A stretch of 16,855 nucleotides of DNA from CAKUFA01 sp963646285. GTDB taxonomy: Bacteria; Bacillota; Clostridia; Christensenellales; Aristaeellaceae. Made by a program: the position numbers and the translations under genes. The stretch lies in NCBI GenBank assembly GCA_963646285.1, contig CAVIWF010000052.1, positions 1-16,855 of the forward strand, given 5' to 3'. The notes below the pieces were generated by a model, which did no database searches, was not told the origin of the DNA, and saw only the letters and a program-made list of their open reading frames with translations. Below, piece after piece: positions 5,391 to 14,700 of this stretch. Each line of letters begins with the position of its first letter. Position 1 is the stretch's first letter.

Positions 5391-6851
5391 ATGGACGAGA
5401 TGCCCTTTGACAAGCTCCACGAGGAGTGCGGCGTGTTCGGCATTTACCGGGCAGACCCATCCGACCGGCATGTGGTGGCAGATACCTACCACGCCCTCTA
5501 TGCCTTGCAGCACCGGGGACAGGAAAGCTGCGGCATGGTGGTCAACGACGACGGGGTTATGGCCATTCACAAGGATAACGGACTGGTGGCAGAGGTGTTC
5601 ACCCAGGACGTGCTCAGCAAAATGCCGGAGGGCACCATGGCGGTGGGTCACTGCCGCTACGGCACCATGGGCGGCAGAATCCGTGCCAATGCCCAGCCCC
5701 TGCTGATCAACCATCAGAAGGGTGCCATGGCGGTAGCCCACAACGGCAACCTGACCAACGCTTACGAACTGCGGGAGCAGCTGGAGAAAAACGGTGCCAT
5801 CTTCCACTGCACCTCCGACACGGAGGTCATTGCCTACATCATTACCCAGCAGCGGCTGAAGTGCGGCTCCGTGGAGGAGGCGGTGCTCAGCGCCATGCAG
5901 GTGATCAAGGGTGCCTACTCGCTGGTGGTCATGAGCCCTACCAAGCTCATTGCCTGCCGGGATCCTCACGGCTTCCGCCCCCTGTGCATGGGCAAAATCG
6001 GCGAGGATGTGGTCTTCGCCTCGGAAAGCTGCGCCTTGGATGCCATTGGTGCCACCTTCGTCCGGGACATTGAAGCCGGGGAAGTGGTGGTGGTCAATCA
6101 GGAGGGCATCCGCTCCTACAAGGTTCCCGGTGCCTGCCACGACGGCATGTGCGTCTTCGAATTCATTTACTTTGCCCGTCCCGACTCGGTGATTGACGGC
6201 AGCAGCGTCCATCAGGCACGGCTCCGGGCAGGCAGCTTCCTGGCACTGGATCACCCGGTGCAGGCGGATGTGGTCATTGGCGTGCCGGATTCCGGGCTGG
6301 ACGCCGCCGTGGGATACAGCCGCACCAGCGGCATTCCCTACGGCATTGGCTTTATCAAGAACAAGTACATCGGCCGCACCTTCATTCAGCCCGGACAGAA
6401 AGCCCGGCAGGATGCGGTGCGGATCAAGCTGAACGTGATCTCCGACACGGTGAAAGGCAAGCGGGTGGTGATGGTGGACGACTCCATTGTCCGGGGCACC
6501 ACCAGTGCCCGCATTGTGAAGCTCCTGCGGGATGCCGGTGCCAAAGAGGTGCACGTGCGGCTTTCCTCCCCTCCCTTTACCGACCCCTGCTTCTTCGGCA
6601 CGGATGTGGACAGCAAGGACAAGCTCATTGCCGCCCACCACTCCATTGAGGAAGTGGGCAAAATCATCGGTGCAGACTCCATTGGCTATCTGTCTTTGGA
6701 GGCCTGCGACAAGCTGGCGGCAGACAGTCACTGCGGCTTCTGCAAGGGCTGCTTCTGCGGCCATTATCCCGTGGATCCCCCCATGCACACCGGCAAGGAC
6801 AAGTTCGACCAGCCCATCCACCGGAAAAACGATTCCGGCGAAGAAGTGTAA
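5391..6851 (+). CDS. purF: PurF, glutamine PRPP amidotransferase (Fe-S type)
   Basis: PurF (486 residues) makes phosphoribosylamine from PRPP and glutamine, the committed first step. The N-terminal Ntn glutaminase domain has Cys13 in EECGVFG; the 12 residues before it should be a cleaved propeptide, as in Bacillus. The phosphoribosyltransferase domain carries the PRPP motif VVMVDDSIVRGTT (about 359-371, with Asp363-Asp364). Cys254, Cys400, Cys448 and Cys451 line up by spacing with the four [4Fe-4S] ligands of the Bacillus enzyme, so this is the oxygen-sensitive, Fe-S form. Two further cysteines (454 and 456) sit beside them. AAGGAG lies 7 nt before the ATG. A strong hairpin precedes the gene. 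Purine nucleotide feedback inhibition is known for the family. Confidence 0.97.
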   Translation: MDEMPFDKLHEECGVFGIYRADPSDRHVVADTYHALYALQHRGQESCGMVVNDDGVMAIHKDNGLVAEVFTQDVLSKMPEGTMAVGHCRYGTMGGRIRANAQPLLINHQKGAMAVAHNGNLTNAYELREQLEKNGAIFHCTSDTEVIAYIITQQRLKCGSVEEAVLSAMQVIKGAYSLVVMSPTKLIACRDPHGFRPLCMGKIGEDVVFASESCALDAIGATFVRDIEAGEVVVVNQEGIRSYKVPGACHDGMCVFEFIYFARPDSVIDGSSVHQARLRAGSFLALDHPVQADVVIGVPDSGLDAAVGYSRTSGIPYGIGFIKNKYIGRTFIQPGQKARQDAVRIKLNVISDTVKGKRVVMVDDSIVRGTTSARIVKLLRDAGAKEVHVRLSSPPFTDPCFFGTDVDSKDKLIAAHHSIEEVGKIIGADSIGYLSLEACDKLAADSHCGFCKGCFCGHYPVDPPMHTGKDKFDQPIHRKNDSGEEV

Positions 6852-6863
6852 AGGAGCGCCATC

Positions 6864-7904
6864 ATGATGAAGAGCGAAAGCGAAAGCTACAAGGCAGCAG
6901 GGGTTGACATTACCGCCGGTTACAAGGCGGTGGAGCTGATGAAGCAGCACGTAGCCCGCACCGTTACCCCCGGATGTGTGGACGGTATCGGCGGCTTCGG
7001 CGGCCTGTTTGCCCCCAACCTGACAGGCATGACAGAGCCGGTGCTGGTCTCCGGCACGGACGGGGTCGGCACCAAGCTGAAGGTTGCCATGATGCTGAAC
7101 CGGCATGATACCATCGGCATTGACTGCGTGGCCATGTGCGTCAACGACGTGATCTGCTGCGGTGCAAAGCCCCTGTTCTTCCTGGACTATATTGCCTGCG
7201 GCAGGAACGTGCCGGAAAAGATCGCTGCCATTGTATCCGGCGTGGCGGAAGGCTGCGTACAGGCCCAGTCCGCCCTCATCGGCGGCGAAACGGCGGAGCA
7301 TCCCGGCATGATGCCTGAGGATGATTACGACCTGGCAGGCTTCTCCGTGGGCATTGTGGACAAGGGGCGCATCCTTGACCCCTCCTCTGTTCGCCCGGGA
7401 GACGTGATGCTGGCGCTCCCCTCCTCCGGCGTTCATTCCAACGGTTTTTCTCTGGTGCGGAAGGTGTTCCGCATTGGGGAAGGCGGTGAAAACCGGCAGT
7501 ACCCGGAGCTGGACAAGCCCCTGTGGGAAACCCTGCTGACCCCCACCAAGATTTACGTCAAGCCGGTGCTGGCACTGCTGGAAGCCCTTCGTCCCAAGGC
7601 CATCAGCCACATTACCGGCGGCGGCTTTTACGAGAATATTCCCCGCTCCCTGCCGGAAGGCTGCTGCGCCAGCATCCGCAAAAGCGACGTTCGGGTGCTG
7701 CCCATCTTTGACGTTATTGCCCGGGAAGGCAATGTGCCGGAGCGGGATATGTTCAACACCTTCAACATGGGCGTGGGCATGACCATCACCGTGGCCAAAG
7801 AGGATGCAGACCGTGCCCTGGAAATTCTCCACGCCAATGGAGAAGAAAACGCCTACCTGCTGGGCGAAATTGTTGCAGGAGAGAAGGGTGTTGTGCTATG
7901 GTAA
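6864..7904 (+). CDS. purM: PurM, phosphoribosylformylglycinamidine cyclo-ligase (AIR synthetase)
   Basis: PurM (346 residues, the same length as the Bacillus enzyme) closes the imidazole ring of FGAM with ATP, giving AIR, step five. Family motifs are VSGTDGVGTKL near residues 62-72, GIDCVAMCVNDV near 90-101, GGETAEHPGMMP near 140-151, LPSSGVHSNGFSLVR, and HITGGGFYENIPR. The gene starts 12 nt after purF; AAAGGAG (6850-6855 region) is about 8 nt before the first of two adjacent ATG codons. Its last 7 nt overlap purN, suggesting translational coupling. Confidence 0.97.
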   Translation: MMKSESESYKAAGVDITAGYKAVELMKQHVARTVTPGCVDGIGGFGGLFAPNLTGMTEPVLVSGTDGVGTKLKVAMMLNRHDTIGIDCVAMCVNDVICCGAKPLFFLDYIACGRNVPEKIAAIVSGVAEGCVQAQSALIGGETAEHPGMMPEDDYDLAGFSVGIVDKGRILDPSSVRPGDVMLALPSSGVHSNGFSLVRKVFRIGEGGENRQYPELDKPLWETLLTPTKIYVKPVLALLEALRPKAISHITGGGFYENIPRSLPEGCCASIRKSDVRVLPIFDVIAREGNVPERDMFNTFNMGVGMTITVAKEDADRALEILHANGEENAYLLGEIVAGEKGVVLW

Positions 7905-8491
7905 ACGTGGCGGTGCTGGTGTCCGGCGGTGGCACCAATCTGCAGGCCATCATTGACGCCAAGGCTGCCGGAAAGCTGCCGGATGTGAACCTTGCCCTGG
8001 TGGTAGCCTCCACCCCCAAGGCCTATGCCCTGGAAAGGGCGAAAGCCGCCGGTATCGAAGGCTGCGTCCTGCGCAAGGAAAAGGGGGAAGACCCTGCTCT
8101 TTACGGTCAGCGGCTGCTGGCACTGCTGGAAGAGCACGCCATTAAACTGGTGGTGTTGGCCGGGTTCCTCACCATCTTGCCGGAAAACGTGATCCACGCC
8201 TACGACCACCGCATCCTGAACATTCATCCCAGCCTGATTCCCTCCTTCTGCGGGGACGGCTTTTACGGCCTTCACGTACACGAGGCGGTGCTGCAGCGGG
8301 GGGTAAAGGTTACCGGGGCAACGGTGCACTTCGTGAATGAAATCACCGACGGGGGGGACATCATCGCCCAGAAGGCGGTGGAGGTGCTCCCCGGAGACAC
8401 CCCCGAGATGTTGCAGCGCCGGGTGATGGAACAGGCGGAATGGCTGCTGCTGCCCATGGCACTGCAGCAGGTAGCCGCATCCATTCAGTAA
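7898..8491 (+). CDS. purN: PurN, glycinamide ribonucleotide formyltransferase
   Basis: PurN (197 residues) transfers a formyl group from 10-formyl-tetrahydrofolate to GAR, step three. The N terminus VAVLVSGGGTNLQAII binds the ribonucleotide phosphate. The catalytic triad of the family is present: Asn108 and His110 in LNIHPSLIPSF, and Asp151 in EITDGG. The loop after HPSLIP reads SFCGDGFYG, where many bacterial enzymes have a form like KYPG, a variant seen in clostridia. The start overlaps the end of purM by 7 nt and has only a modest ribosome binding site (GAAGGGTG), which fits translational coupling. The formate-dependent alternative, PurT, is not present. Confidence 0.96.
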   Translation: MVNVAVLVSGGGTNLQAIIDAKAAGKLPDVNLALVVASTPKAYALERAKAAGIEGCVLRKEKGEDPALYGQRLLALLEEHAIKLVVLAGFLTILPENVIHAYDHRILNIHPSLIPSFCGDGFYGLHVHEAVLQRGVKVTGATVHFVNEITDGGDIIAQKAVEVLPGDTPEMLQRRVMEQAEWLLLPMALQQVAASIQ

Positions 8492-8507
8492 TTAACAGGA
8501 GGTTCTT

Positions 8508-9221
8508 ATGACCACACAGCAGCTTCACGCTGCCCTTGCCGGCAATGAGTATCCCGGCCGGGGCATTGTACTGGGCATGGACGATGCCGGGGAACACCTG
8601 GTCATTGCCTACTTTATTATGGGACGGAGCGAAAACAGCCGGAACCGGATCTTTCTGGAGAAGGAGGGTGGCATCATCACCAAAGCCTATGACGAAAGCA
8701 AAATGGTGGATCCCAGCCTGATTATTTATGCACCCGTCCGCACCCTGGGGGACACCACCATTGTAACCAACGGGGATCAGACGGACACGGTGTATGACTT
8801 CCTTGCCCAGGGCAAAACCTTCGAGGAAGCCCTGCGCACCCGCACCTTTGAGCCGGATGCCCCCAACTACACCCCCCGCATTTCCGGTCTTGTGACCCTG
8901 AAGGAGGACAAGGCTGCCTACAAGCTGTCCATCCTGAAGTCCGACGAAAACGATCCTGCCTATCCCCGCCGCTACTTCTATGAATACGAAGCACCCCGGC
9001 CGGGCATTGGTCACTTCATCCACACCTACCGGTGCAACGGACAGCCCATTCCCTCCTTTGAAGGGGAGCCGGAGCGGGTGACCCTTGCCGGGGACATTGA
9101 TACCCTGACCCAAAGCATTTGGGCAGGACTGAACGAGGCGAACAAGGTCAGCCTGTTCGTCCGCTTCATTTCCCTGAAGGATCACACCCAGCAGACCCGG
9201 ATTGTGAACAAGCATTGCTGA
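8508..9221 (+). CDS. purO: PurO-type IMP cyclohydrolase
   Basis: This 237-residue protein matches the IMP cyclohydrolase-like family (Pfam PF07826 in my recollection), first characterised as PurO in a methanogen. It would close the second ring of FAICAR to give IMP, the last step. The N-terminal stretch NEYPGRGIVLGM and the following YFIMGRSENSRNRIF (about residues 38-52) are the recognisable family signature. It is unrelated to the MGS-like cyclohydrolase domain that normally forms the N terminus of PurH. The context supports the role: the next gene is a PurH that lacks exactly that domain. AGGAGG lies 6 nt before the ATG, and the gene sits 16 nt after purN. Activity is inferred from family and context. 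Confidence 0.88.
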   Translation: MTTQQLHAALAGNEYPGRGIVLGMDDAGEHLVIAYFIMGRSENSRNRIFLEKEGGIITKAYDESKMVDPSLIIYAPVRTLGDTTIVTNGDQTDTVYDFLAQGKTFEEALRTRTFEPDAPNYTPRISGLVTLKEDKAAYKLSILKSDENDPAYPRRYFYEYEAPRPGIGHFIHTYRCNGQPIPSFEGEPERVTLAGDIDTLTQSIWAGLNEANKVSLFVRFISLKDHTQQTRIVNKHC

Positions 9222-9234
9222 TGAGGAGAACGCT

Positions 9235-10407
9235 ATGCAGGAACTGGAATTGAAATACGGCTGCAATCCCAATCAGAAGCCGTCCCGTATTTTCATGGAG
9301 CAGGGAGAACTTCCCCTGCAGGTATTAAACGGCAAGCCCGGCTACATCAACTTTCTGGATGCCCTGAACGGCTGGCAGCTGGTCAGCGAATTGAAGCGTG
9401 CCACCCACCTGCCTGCCGCCGCATCCTTCAAGCATGTGAGCCCGGCAGGTGCCGCCCTGGGGCTTCCACTGACGGACACCCTGCGGAAGATTTACTTCGT
9501 GGGGGATCAGGAGCTGTCCCCCCTGGCCTGCGCCTATGCCCGGGCACGAGGTGCGGACCGCATGTCCTCCTTCGGAGACTGGATTGCCCTGAGCGACGTG
9601 TGCGATGAAAGCACTGCCCGGCTCATTAAGCCGGAAGTGTCCGACGGCATTATCGCCCCCGGCTACACAGAAGAAGCTTTGCAGCTGCTGAAGGCCAAGA
9701 AGAAAGGCAACTACAACATTGTGGCCATTGACCCTGACTACCGTCCCGCCCCGGTGGAGCGGAAGCAGGTCTTCGGCGTAACCTTTGAGCAGGGACGGAA
9801 TGAGTTCGTCATTGATGAGCACCTGCTGGAGGACATTGTAACCGAGAATCACGATCTGCCTGAGGAAGCCAAGCGTGACCTGATGGTGGCTCTGATCGTG
9901 CTTAAGTACACCCAATCCAACTCCGTGTGCTATGCCAAGGATGGTCAGGCCATCGGCATTGGTGCCGGACAGCAGAGCCGCATTCACTGCACCCGCTTGG
10001 CCGGGGACAAGGCAGACAAGTGGCTGCTGCGGCAGCATCCCCAGGTGCTGGCTCTTCCCTTTGTGGAGAAGATCGGCCGTGCCGACCGGGACAACACCAT
10101 TGACGTATACCTTTCCGATGAAGCGGAAGAGGTGCTGGCAGAAGGCCGCTGGCAGCGGTTCTTCACCCGCAAGCCGGAAGGATTGTCCCGGGAGGAAAAG
10201 CAGGCATGGCTCCGTCAGCAGACCGGCGTAGCCCTTGGCAGCGACGCTTTCTTCCCCTTTGGGGACAACATTGAGCGGGCACACCGCTCCGGGGTCAGCT
10301 ATGTGGCGCAGCCCGGCGGCTCCATCCGGGATGATAACGTGATTGACGTGTGCAATCTGTATCACATGGTGATGTGCTTCACCCACATGCGGCTGTTCCA
10401 TCATTAA
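9235..10407 (+). CDS. purH: AICAR formyltransferase, PurH C-terminal domain only
   Basis: This 390-residue protein formylates AICAR with 10-formyl-tetrahydrofolate, step nine. It begins at the point where the formyltransferase half of bifunctional PurH begins (LKYGCNPNQKP near residue 6) and has the catalytic Lys66-His67 in SFKHVSPAG. Further motifs are SNSVCYAKDGQAIGIGAGQQSR and, near the end, DAFFPFGDNIERA and GGSIRDD. The roughly 190-residue MGS-like IMP cyclohydrolase domain of ordinary PurH (about 510 residues) is absent, and no upstream coding sequence suggests a frameshift. The preceding purO-like gene, 13 nt upstream, supplies that activity. Such stand-alone forms have been called PurH2 or PurV. 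GAGGAG precedes the ATG by 6 nt. Confidence 0.92.
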   Translation: MQELELKYGCNPNQKPSRIFMEQGELPLQVLNGKPGYINFLDALNGWQLVSELKRATHLPAAASFKHVSPAGAALGLPLTDTLRKIYFVGDQELSPLACAYARARGADRMSSFGDWIALSDVCDESTARLIKPEVSDGIIAPGYTEEALQLLKAKKKGNYNIVAIDPDYRPAPVERKQVFGVTFEQGRNEFVIDEHLLEDIVTENHDLPEEAKRDLMVALIVLKYTQSNSVCYAKDGQAIGIGAGQQSRIHCTRLAGDKADKWLLRQHPQVLALPFVEKIGRADRDNTIDVYLSDEAEEVLAEGRWQRFFTRKPEGLSREEKQAWLRQQTGVALGSDAFFPFGDNIERAHRSGVSYVAQPGGSIRDDNVIDVCNLYHMVMCFTHMRLFHH

Positions 10408-10440
10408 GCATTTTCCATCTTTCAAATCAAAGCGAAAGGA

Positions 10441-10460
10441 CTGTGTCTGCACAGGCACAG
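10441..10460 (+). other. Small stem-loop just before the purD ribosome binding site
   Basis: CTGTGTCT and GGCACAG-side bases (10441-10448 and 10453-10460) form an 8-bp stem with one G-U pair and a GCAC tetraloop. It ends directly against the weak ribosome binding site of purD (AGGGTGA). It could tune purD translation; a role is inference only. Confidence 0.35.
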
Positions 10461-10470
10461 GGTGACACCC

Positions 10471-11760
10471 ATGAAAATTCTCCTTGTAGGCGGAGGCGGA
10501 CGAGAACACGCCCTTGCCCTGAAGCTAAAGGAAAACCCATCCGTCACCCAGCTCTATGCCGCCCCCGGCAACGGAGGCATGGCGGACGTTGCCACCTGCC
10601 TGCCCTTCAAGGCAACAGACGTGGCAGGCATTACCGCCTGGGCGGCGGAGAACGCCATGGACTTTGTGGTGGTGGCGCCGGATGATCCCCTGTGCCTGGG
10701 CATGGTAGACGCTTTGGCGGAAAAGGGCATCCCTGCCTTCGGCCCCCGGAAGAACGCCGCTGTCATCGAGGGCAGCAAGGTGTTCGCCAAGGATCTGATG
10801 CGCAAGTACGGCATTCCCACCGCCGCCTACGCCGCCTTTGACGACTATGATCAGGCAGCGGCTTACCTGCAAAAGGCAGACATGCCCATTGTGGTCAAGG
10901 CAGACGGTCTTGCCCTGGGAAAGGGCGTCCTCATTTGCCAAACCCGGGAGGAGGCGCTTGCCGCCCTTGCGTCCATGATGAAGGAAGCCAAGTTCGGCGC
11001 TTCCGGCGCCCGGGTGGTCATTGAAGAATTCCTTACCGGGCCGGAGGTCAGCGTGCTGGCCTTCACCGATGGCAAAACCATCAAGCCCATGGTATCCAGC
11101 ATGGATCACAAGCGGGCACTGGATCACGATGAAGGGCTGAACACCGGCGGCATGGGCACCATTGCCCCCAACCCCTGCTACACCCCGGAAATCGCCAGGC
11201 GGTGCATGGATGAAATCTTCCTGCCCACCATTGCCGCCATGGCAGCGGAAGGCCGCCCCTTTACGGGCTGCCTGTACTTCGGCCTGATGCTGACCTCCAA
11301 GGGACCCAAGGTCATTGAGTACAACTGCCGCTTCGGCGACCCGGAAACCCAGGTGGTTCTTCCCCTGCTGAAAAGCGACCTGCTGACCATTATGCTCGCC
11401 ACCGCAAACGGCACCCTGGCAGAGACGGAGGTATCCTTCTCCACGGATGCGGCCTGCTGCGTGGTGCTGGCTTCCGGCGGCTATCCGGTAAGCTACCAGA
11501 GCGGCTATTTCATTTCCGGTTTGGAGGATGCTGCCAGGCTGGCTACTGTGTACCACGCCGGTACCAAGGCCACAGCAGAGGGTCTCGTCACTGCCGGCGG
11601 ACGGGTGCTGGGGGTCACTGCCACAGCTCCCACCCTGAAGGCAGCGGTGGACAAGGCCTATCAGGCGGCGGACATGATTCACTTTACCAACCGGCACATG
11701 CGCCGTGACATTGGTCAGCGTGGACTGGCCGCACTGGAAGGGACGGAAGCAAAAGCATGA
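10471..11760 (+). CDS. purD: PurD, phosphoribosylamine-glycine ligase (GAR synthetase)
   Basis: PurD (429 residues) joins glycine to phosphoribosylamine with ATP, step two. It is an ATP-grasp enzyme: MKILLVGGGGREHALA and APGNGG at the N terminus, KADGLALGKGV near residues 145-155 for ATP binding, DHKRALDHDEGLNTGGMG near 215-230, and EYNCRFGDPETQ near 285-300 with metal ligands. APDDPL replaces the GPEAPL seen in many bacterial enzymes, a variant I associate with clostridia. The ATG at 10471 is chosen as the natural N terminus, with AGGGTGA 6 nt upstream; a GTG at 10462 lies inside that site. The stop overlaps the purL start (ATGA), so the two are translationally coupled. Confidence 0.96.
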   Translation: MKILLVGGGGREHALALKLKENPSVTQLYAAPGNGGMADVATCLPFKATDVAGITAWAAENAMDFVVVAPDDPLCLGMVDALAEKGIPAFGPRKNAAVIEGSKVFAKDLMRKYGIPTAAYAAFDDYDQAAAYLQKADMPIVVKADGLALGKGVLICQTREEALAALASMMKEAKFGASGARVVIEEFLTGPEVSVLAFTDGKTIKPMVSSMDHKRALDHDEGLNTGGMGTIAPNPCYTPEIARRCMDEIFLPTIAAMAAEGRPFTGCLYFGLMLTSKGPKVIEYNCRFGDPETQVVLPLLKSDLLTIMLATANGTLAETEVSFSTDAACCVVLASGGYPVSYQSGYFISGLEDAARLATVYHAGTKATAEGLVTAGGRVLGVTATAPTLKAAVDKAYQAADMIHFTNRHMRRDIGQRGLAALEGTEAKA

Positions 11761-14700
11761 GCGTACAGCGCATTTATGTAGAAAAAAAAGCCCCCTATGC
11801 AGTGGAAGCCAAGCAGCTGCTGTGGGAAATTCGCCACATTCTGCAAATCAAGACCTTTACCGGTCTTCGTCTCCTGAACCGCTACGATGTGGAAGGGGTG
11901 GATGAGGATCTGTACCAGCGGTGCCTGCCGGTGGTCTTCTCCGAGCCTCAGGTGGATGTAACCTATACCCATCTGCCCCAGGATGCCCGTGCCGTGTTCG
12001 GTGTGGAATTCCTGCCCGGCCAGTACGACCAGCGTGCTGCCTCCTGCGAGGAATGCATTCAGCTGGTGGGGCAGTGCAGCCGTCCCACTGTGCGCAGTGC
12101 AAGGATTTATCTGCTGGATGGGGACTTTACCCCTGAAGAACTCCAGCGGGTCAAGAAGCATGTGATCAACCCGGTGGAAGCCCGGGAAGCTGACCTGAAG
12201 GAGAAGGAAACCCTTCAGCAGCACTATCCCACCCCGGATCATGTGGAGACGCTCCATGGCTTTACCGCCATGGATGCCCAGGCAGTGGATGCCTTCGTCC
12301 GCAAGTATGGTCTGGCCATGGATGACGATGACCTGGCCTTCTGCCGGGATTACTTCGCCAGTGAAAAGCGTGACCCCACCCTGACGGAGATCCGCATGAT
12401 CGACACCTACTGGTCCGATCACTGCCGTCACACCACCTTCCTGACCACCATTGACGAGGCGGACATTCGCAAGCAGGCGGTGGAGAAGGCTTTCCGCCGG
12501 TATCTATCTGCCCGGAAGGAAGTTTACGGGGATCGGCAAAAGCCCATGAACCTGATGGACATTGCCACCATGGGCGGCAAGTACCTGAAGAAAACAGGCC
12601 ACACCCCCAACATTGACCTGAGTGAGGAGATCAACGCCTGCTCCATCAAAATCCCGGTGGATGTGGATGGCAAGGAAGAACCCTGGCTCCTCATGTTCAA
12701 GAACGAAACCCACAACCATCCCACGGAAATCGAGCCTTTCGGCGGTGCTGCCACCTGCATCGGCGGTGCCATTCGGGATCCCCTCAGCGGCCGCACCTAT
12801 GTGTATCAGGCCATGCGTGTAACCGGCGCAGCAGATCCCCTGGTGCCGGTGGCGGAAACCATGCCCGGCAAGCTGCCCCAGCGGAAGCTGGTTACCACGG
12901 CAGCGGCCGGTTATTCCTCCTACGGCAACCAGATTGGACTGGCTACCGGACTGGTGGATGAAATGTACCACCCGGGCTATGCCGCCAAGCGGCTGGAAAT
13001 CGGTGCCGTGGTGGGCGCAGCCCCGGAGAAGAATGTGCGCCGGGAAGCCCCTGTGGCCGGGGACAAGATTGTTCTGCTGGGCGGCCGCACAGGCCGGGAC
13101 GGCTGCGGCGGTGCTACCGGCTCCTCCAAGTCCCACAAGCTGGAATCCATTGAAACCTGCGGTGCAGAAGTGCAGAAGGGCAATGCCCCCACGGAGCGGA
13201 AGCTGCAGCGGCTGTTCCGGGACGGGAACGTGACCCGGCTGATCAAGCGGTGCAACGACTTCGGTGCCGGCGGCGTATCCGTGGCCATTGGTGAATTGGC
13301 AGACGGGCTGCTCATTGACCTGGACAAGGTACCCAAGAAGTACGACGGCCTTGACGGCACAGAGCTGGCCATTTCCGAATCTCAGGAGCGGATGGCGGTG
13401 GTGCTGTCCCCGGAGGATGTGGACGCTTTCCTGGCAGCGGCAGAAAAGGAAAACCTGGAAGCCACGGTGGTTGCCGTGGTAACGGAGGAGCCCCGCCTGC
13501 GCATGACCTGGAAGGGCGCCACCATTGTGGATCTTTCCCGGGCATTCCTGAACTCCAACGGTGCGGAGAAGCACACCCGGGTGAAGGTGGAAGAGGACGC
13601 CTTGCAGCAGGTTTCCTTTGATGGCAGCACCCTTAGCGAAAAGCTGGCAAGCATGCTGAGCAGCCTGAACATCTGCTCCAAGCAGGGGCTGAGCGAGTGG
13701 TTTGACGCCACCATCGGTGCAGCCACGGTGCTGATGCCCTTTGGCGGCAAGCATCAGATGACCCCCATCCAGACCATGGTGGCCAAGCTGCCCGTAACCC
13801 ACGGGGTAACGGACACGGTCAGCGGCATGGCCTACGGCATGCATCCGGAACTGCTGGAACAGTCCCCCTACGAAGGCAGCTATCTGGCGGTGGTGGAAAG
13901 CGTCACCAAGCTGGTGTGCGCCGGGTTTGATTATACGAAGGCCTACCTGACCTTCCAGGAATATTTCGAGCGCATGGGCACGGAACCTACCCGCTGGGGC
14001 AAGCCTTTCGCCGCCCTGCTGGGTGCGCTGGATGCTCAGCTTGACCTGCACATTGCAGCCATTGGCGGCAAGGACTCCATGTCCGGCACCTTTGAGCACA
14101 TGGATGTGCCCCCTACCCTGTGCTCCTTCGCCATTGCCCCCGGCAAGGCTAGCCAGGTGATTTCCCCTGAATTCAAGGCCGCCGGTCACACCCTGCGCCT
14201 TGTAACCTGCAACCCCCACGATACTGCCGCCCTGACGACCAACTACACTGCCGTGTATCAGGCCATTCAGGAAGGAAAGGTTGTTTCCGCCTGGGCACTG
14301 GGCCTGGGGGGCGTGGCCGAGGCTCTGTTTAAGATGGGTCTTGGCAACCGTATGGGTGCAAGCCTGAAGGCTGCTGCCCTGCCGGAGCTGTTCAGCCAGC
14401 AAATCGGCGGCATGCTGCTGGAATGCACGGAGGAACTTCCCTTCGGTGAAGTCATCGGCGAAACCATGGATACCTGGGTACTGAAGACCCCGGAGGAAAC
14501 CATCGATTTGTCCGCCTATCAGGAGATTTACGAAGGCAAGCTGGACAAGGTGTTCGCCTATCGGGGACACACCGGCGAAACCACAGAAACCTTTACCTTC
14601 AAGGCTGAAAAGTATCCTTCTCCTGCCATTGCCTGCAAAAAGCCCAAGGCCTTCATTCCCGTGTTCCCCGGCACCAACTGCGAGTATGACACTGCCCGTG

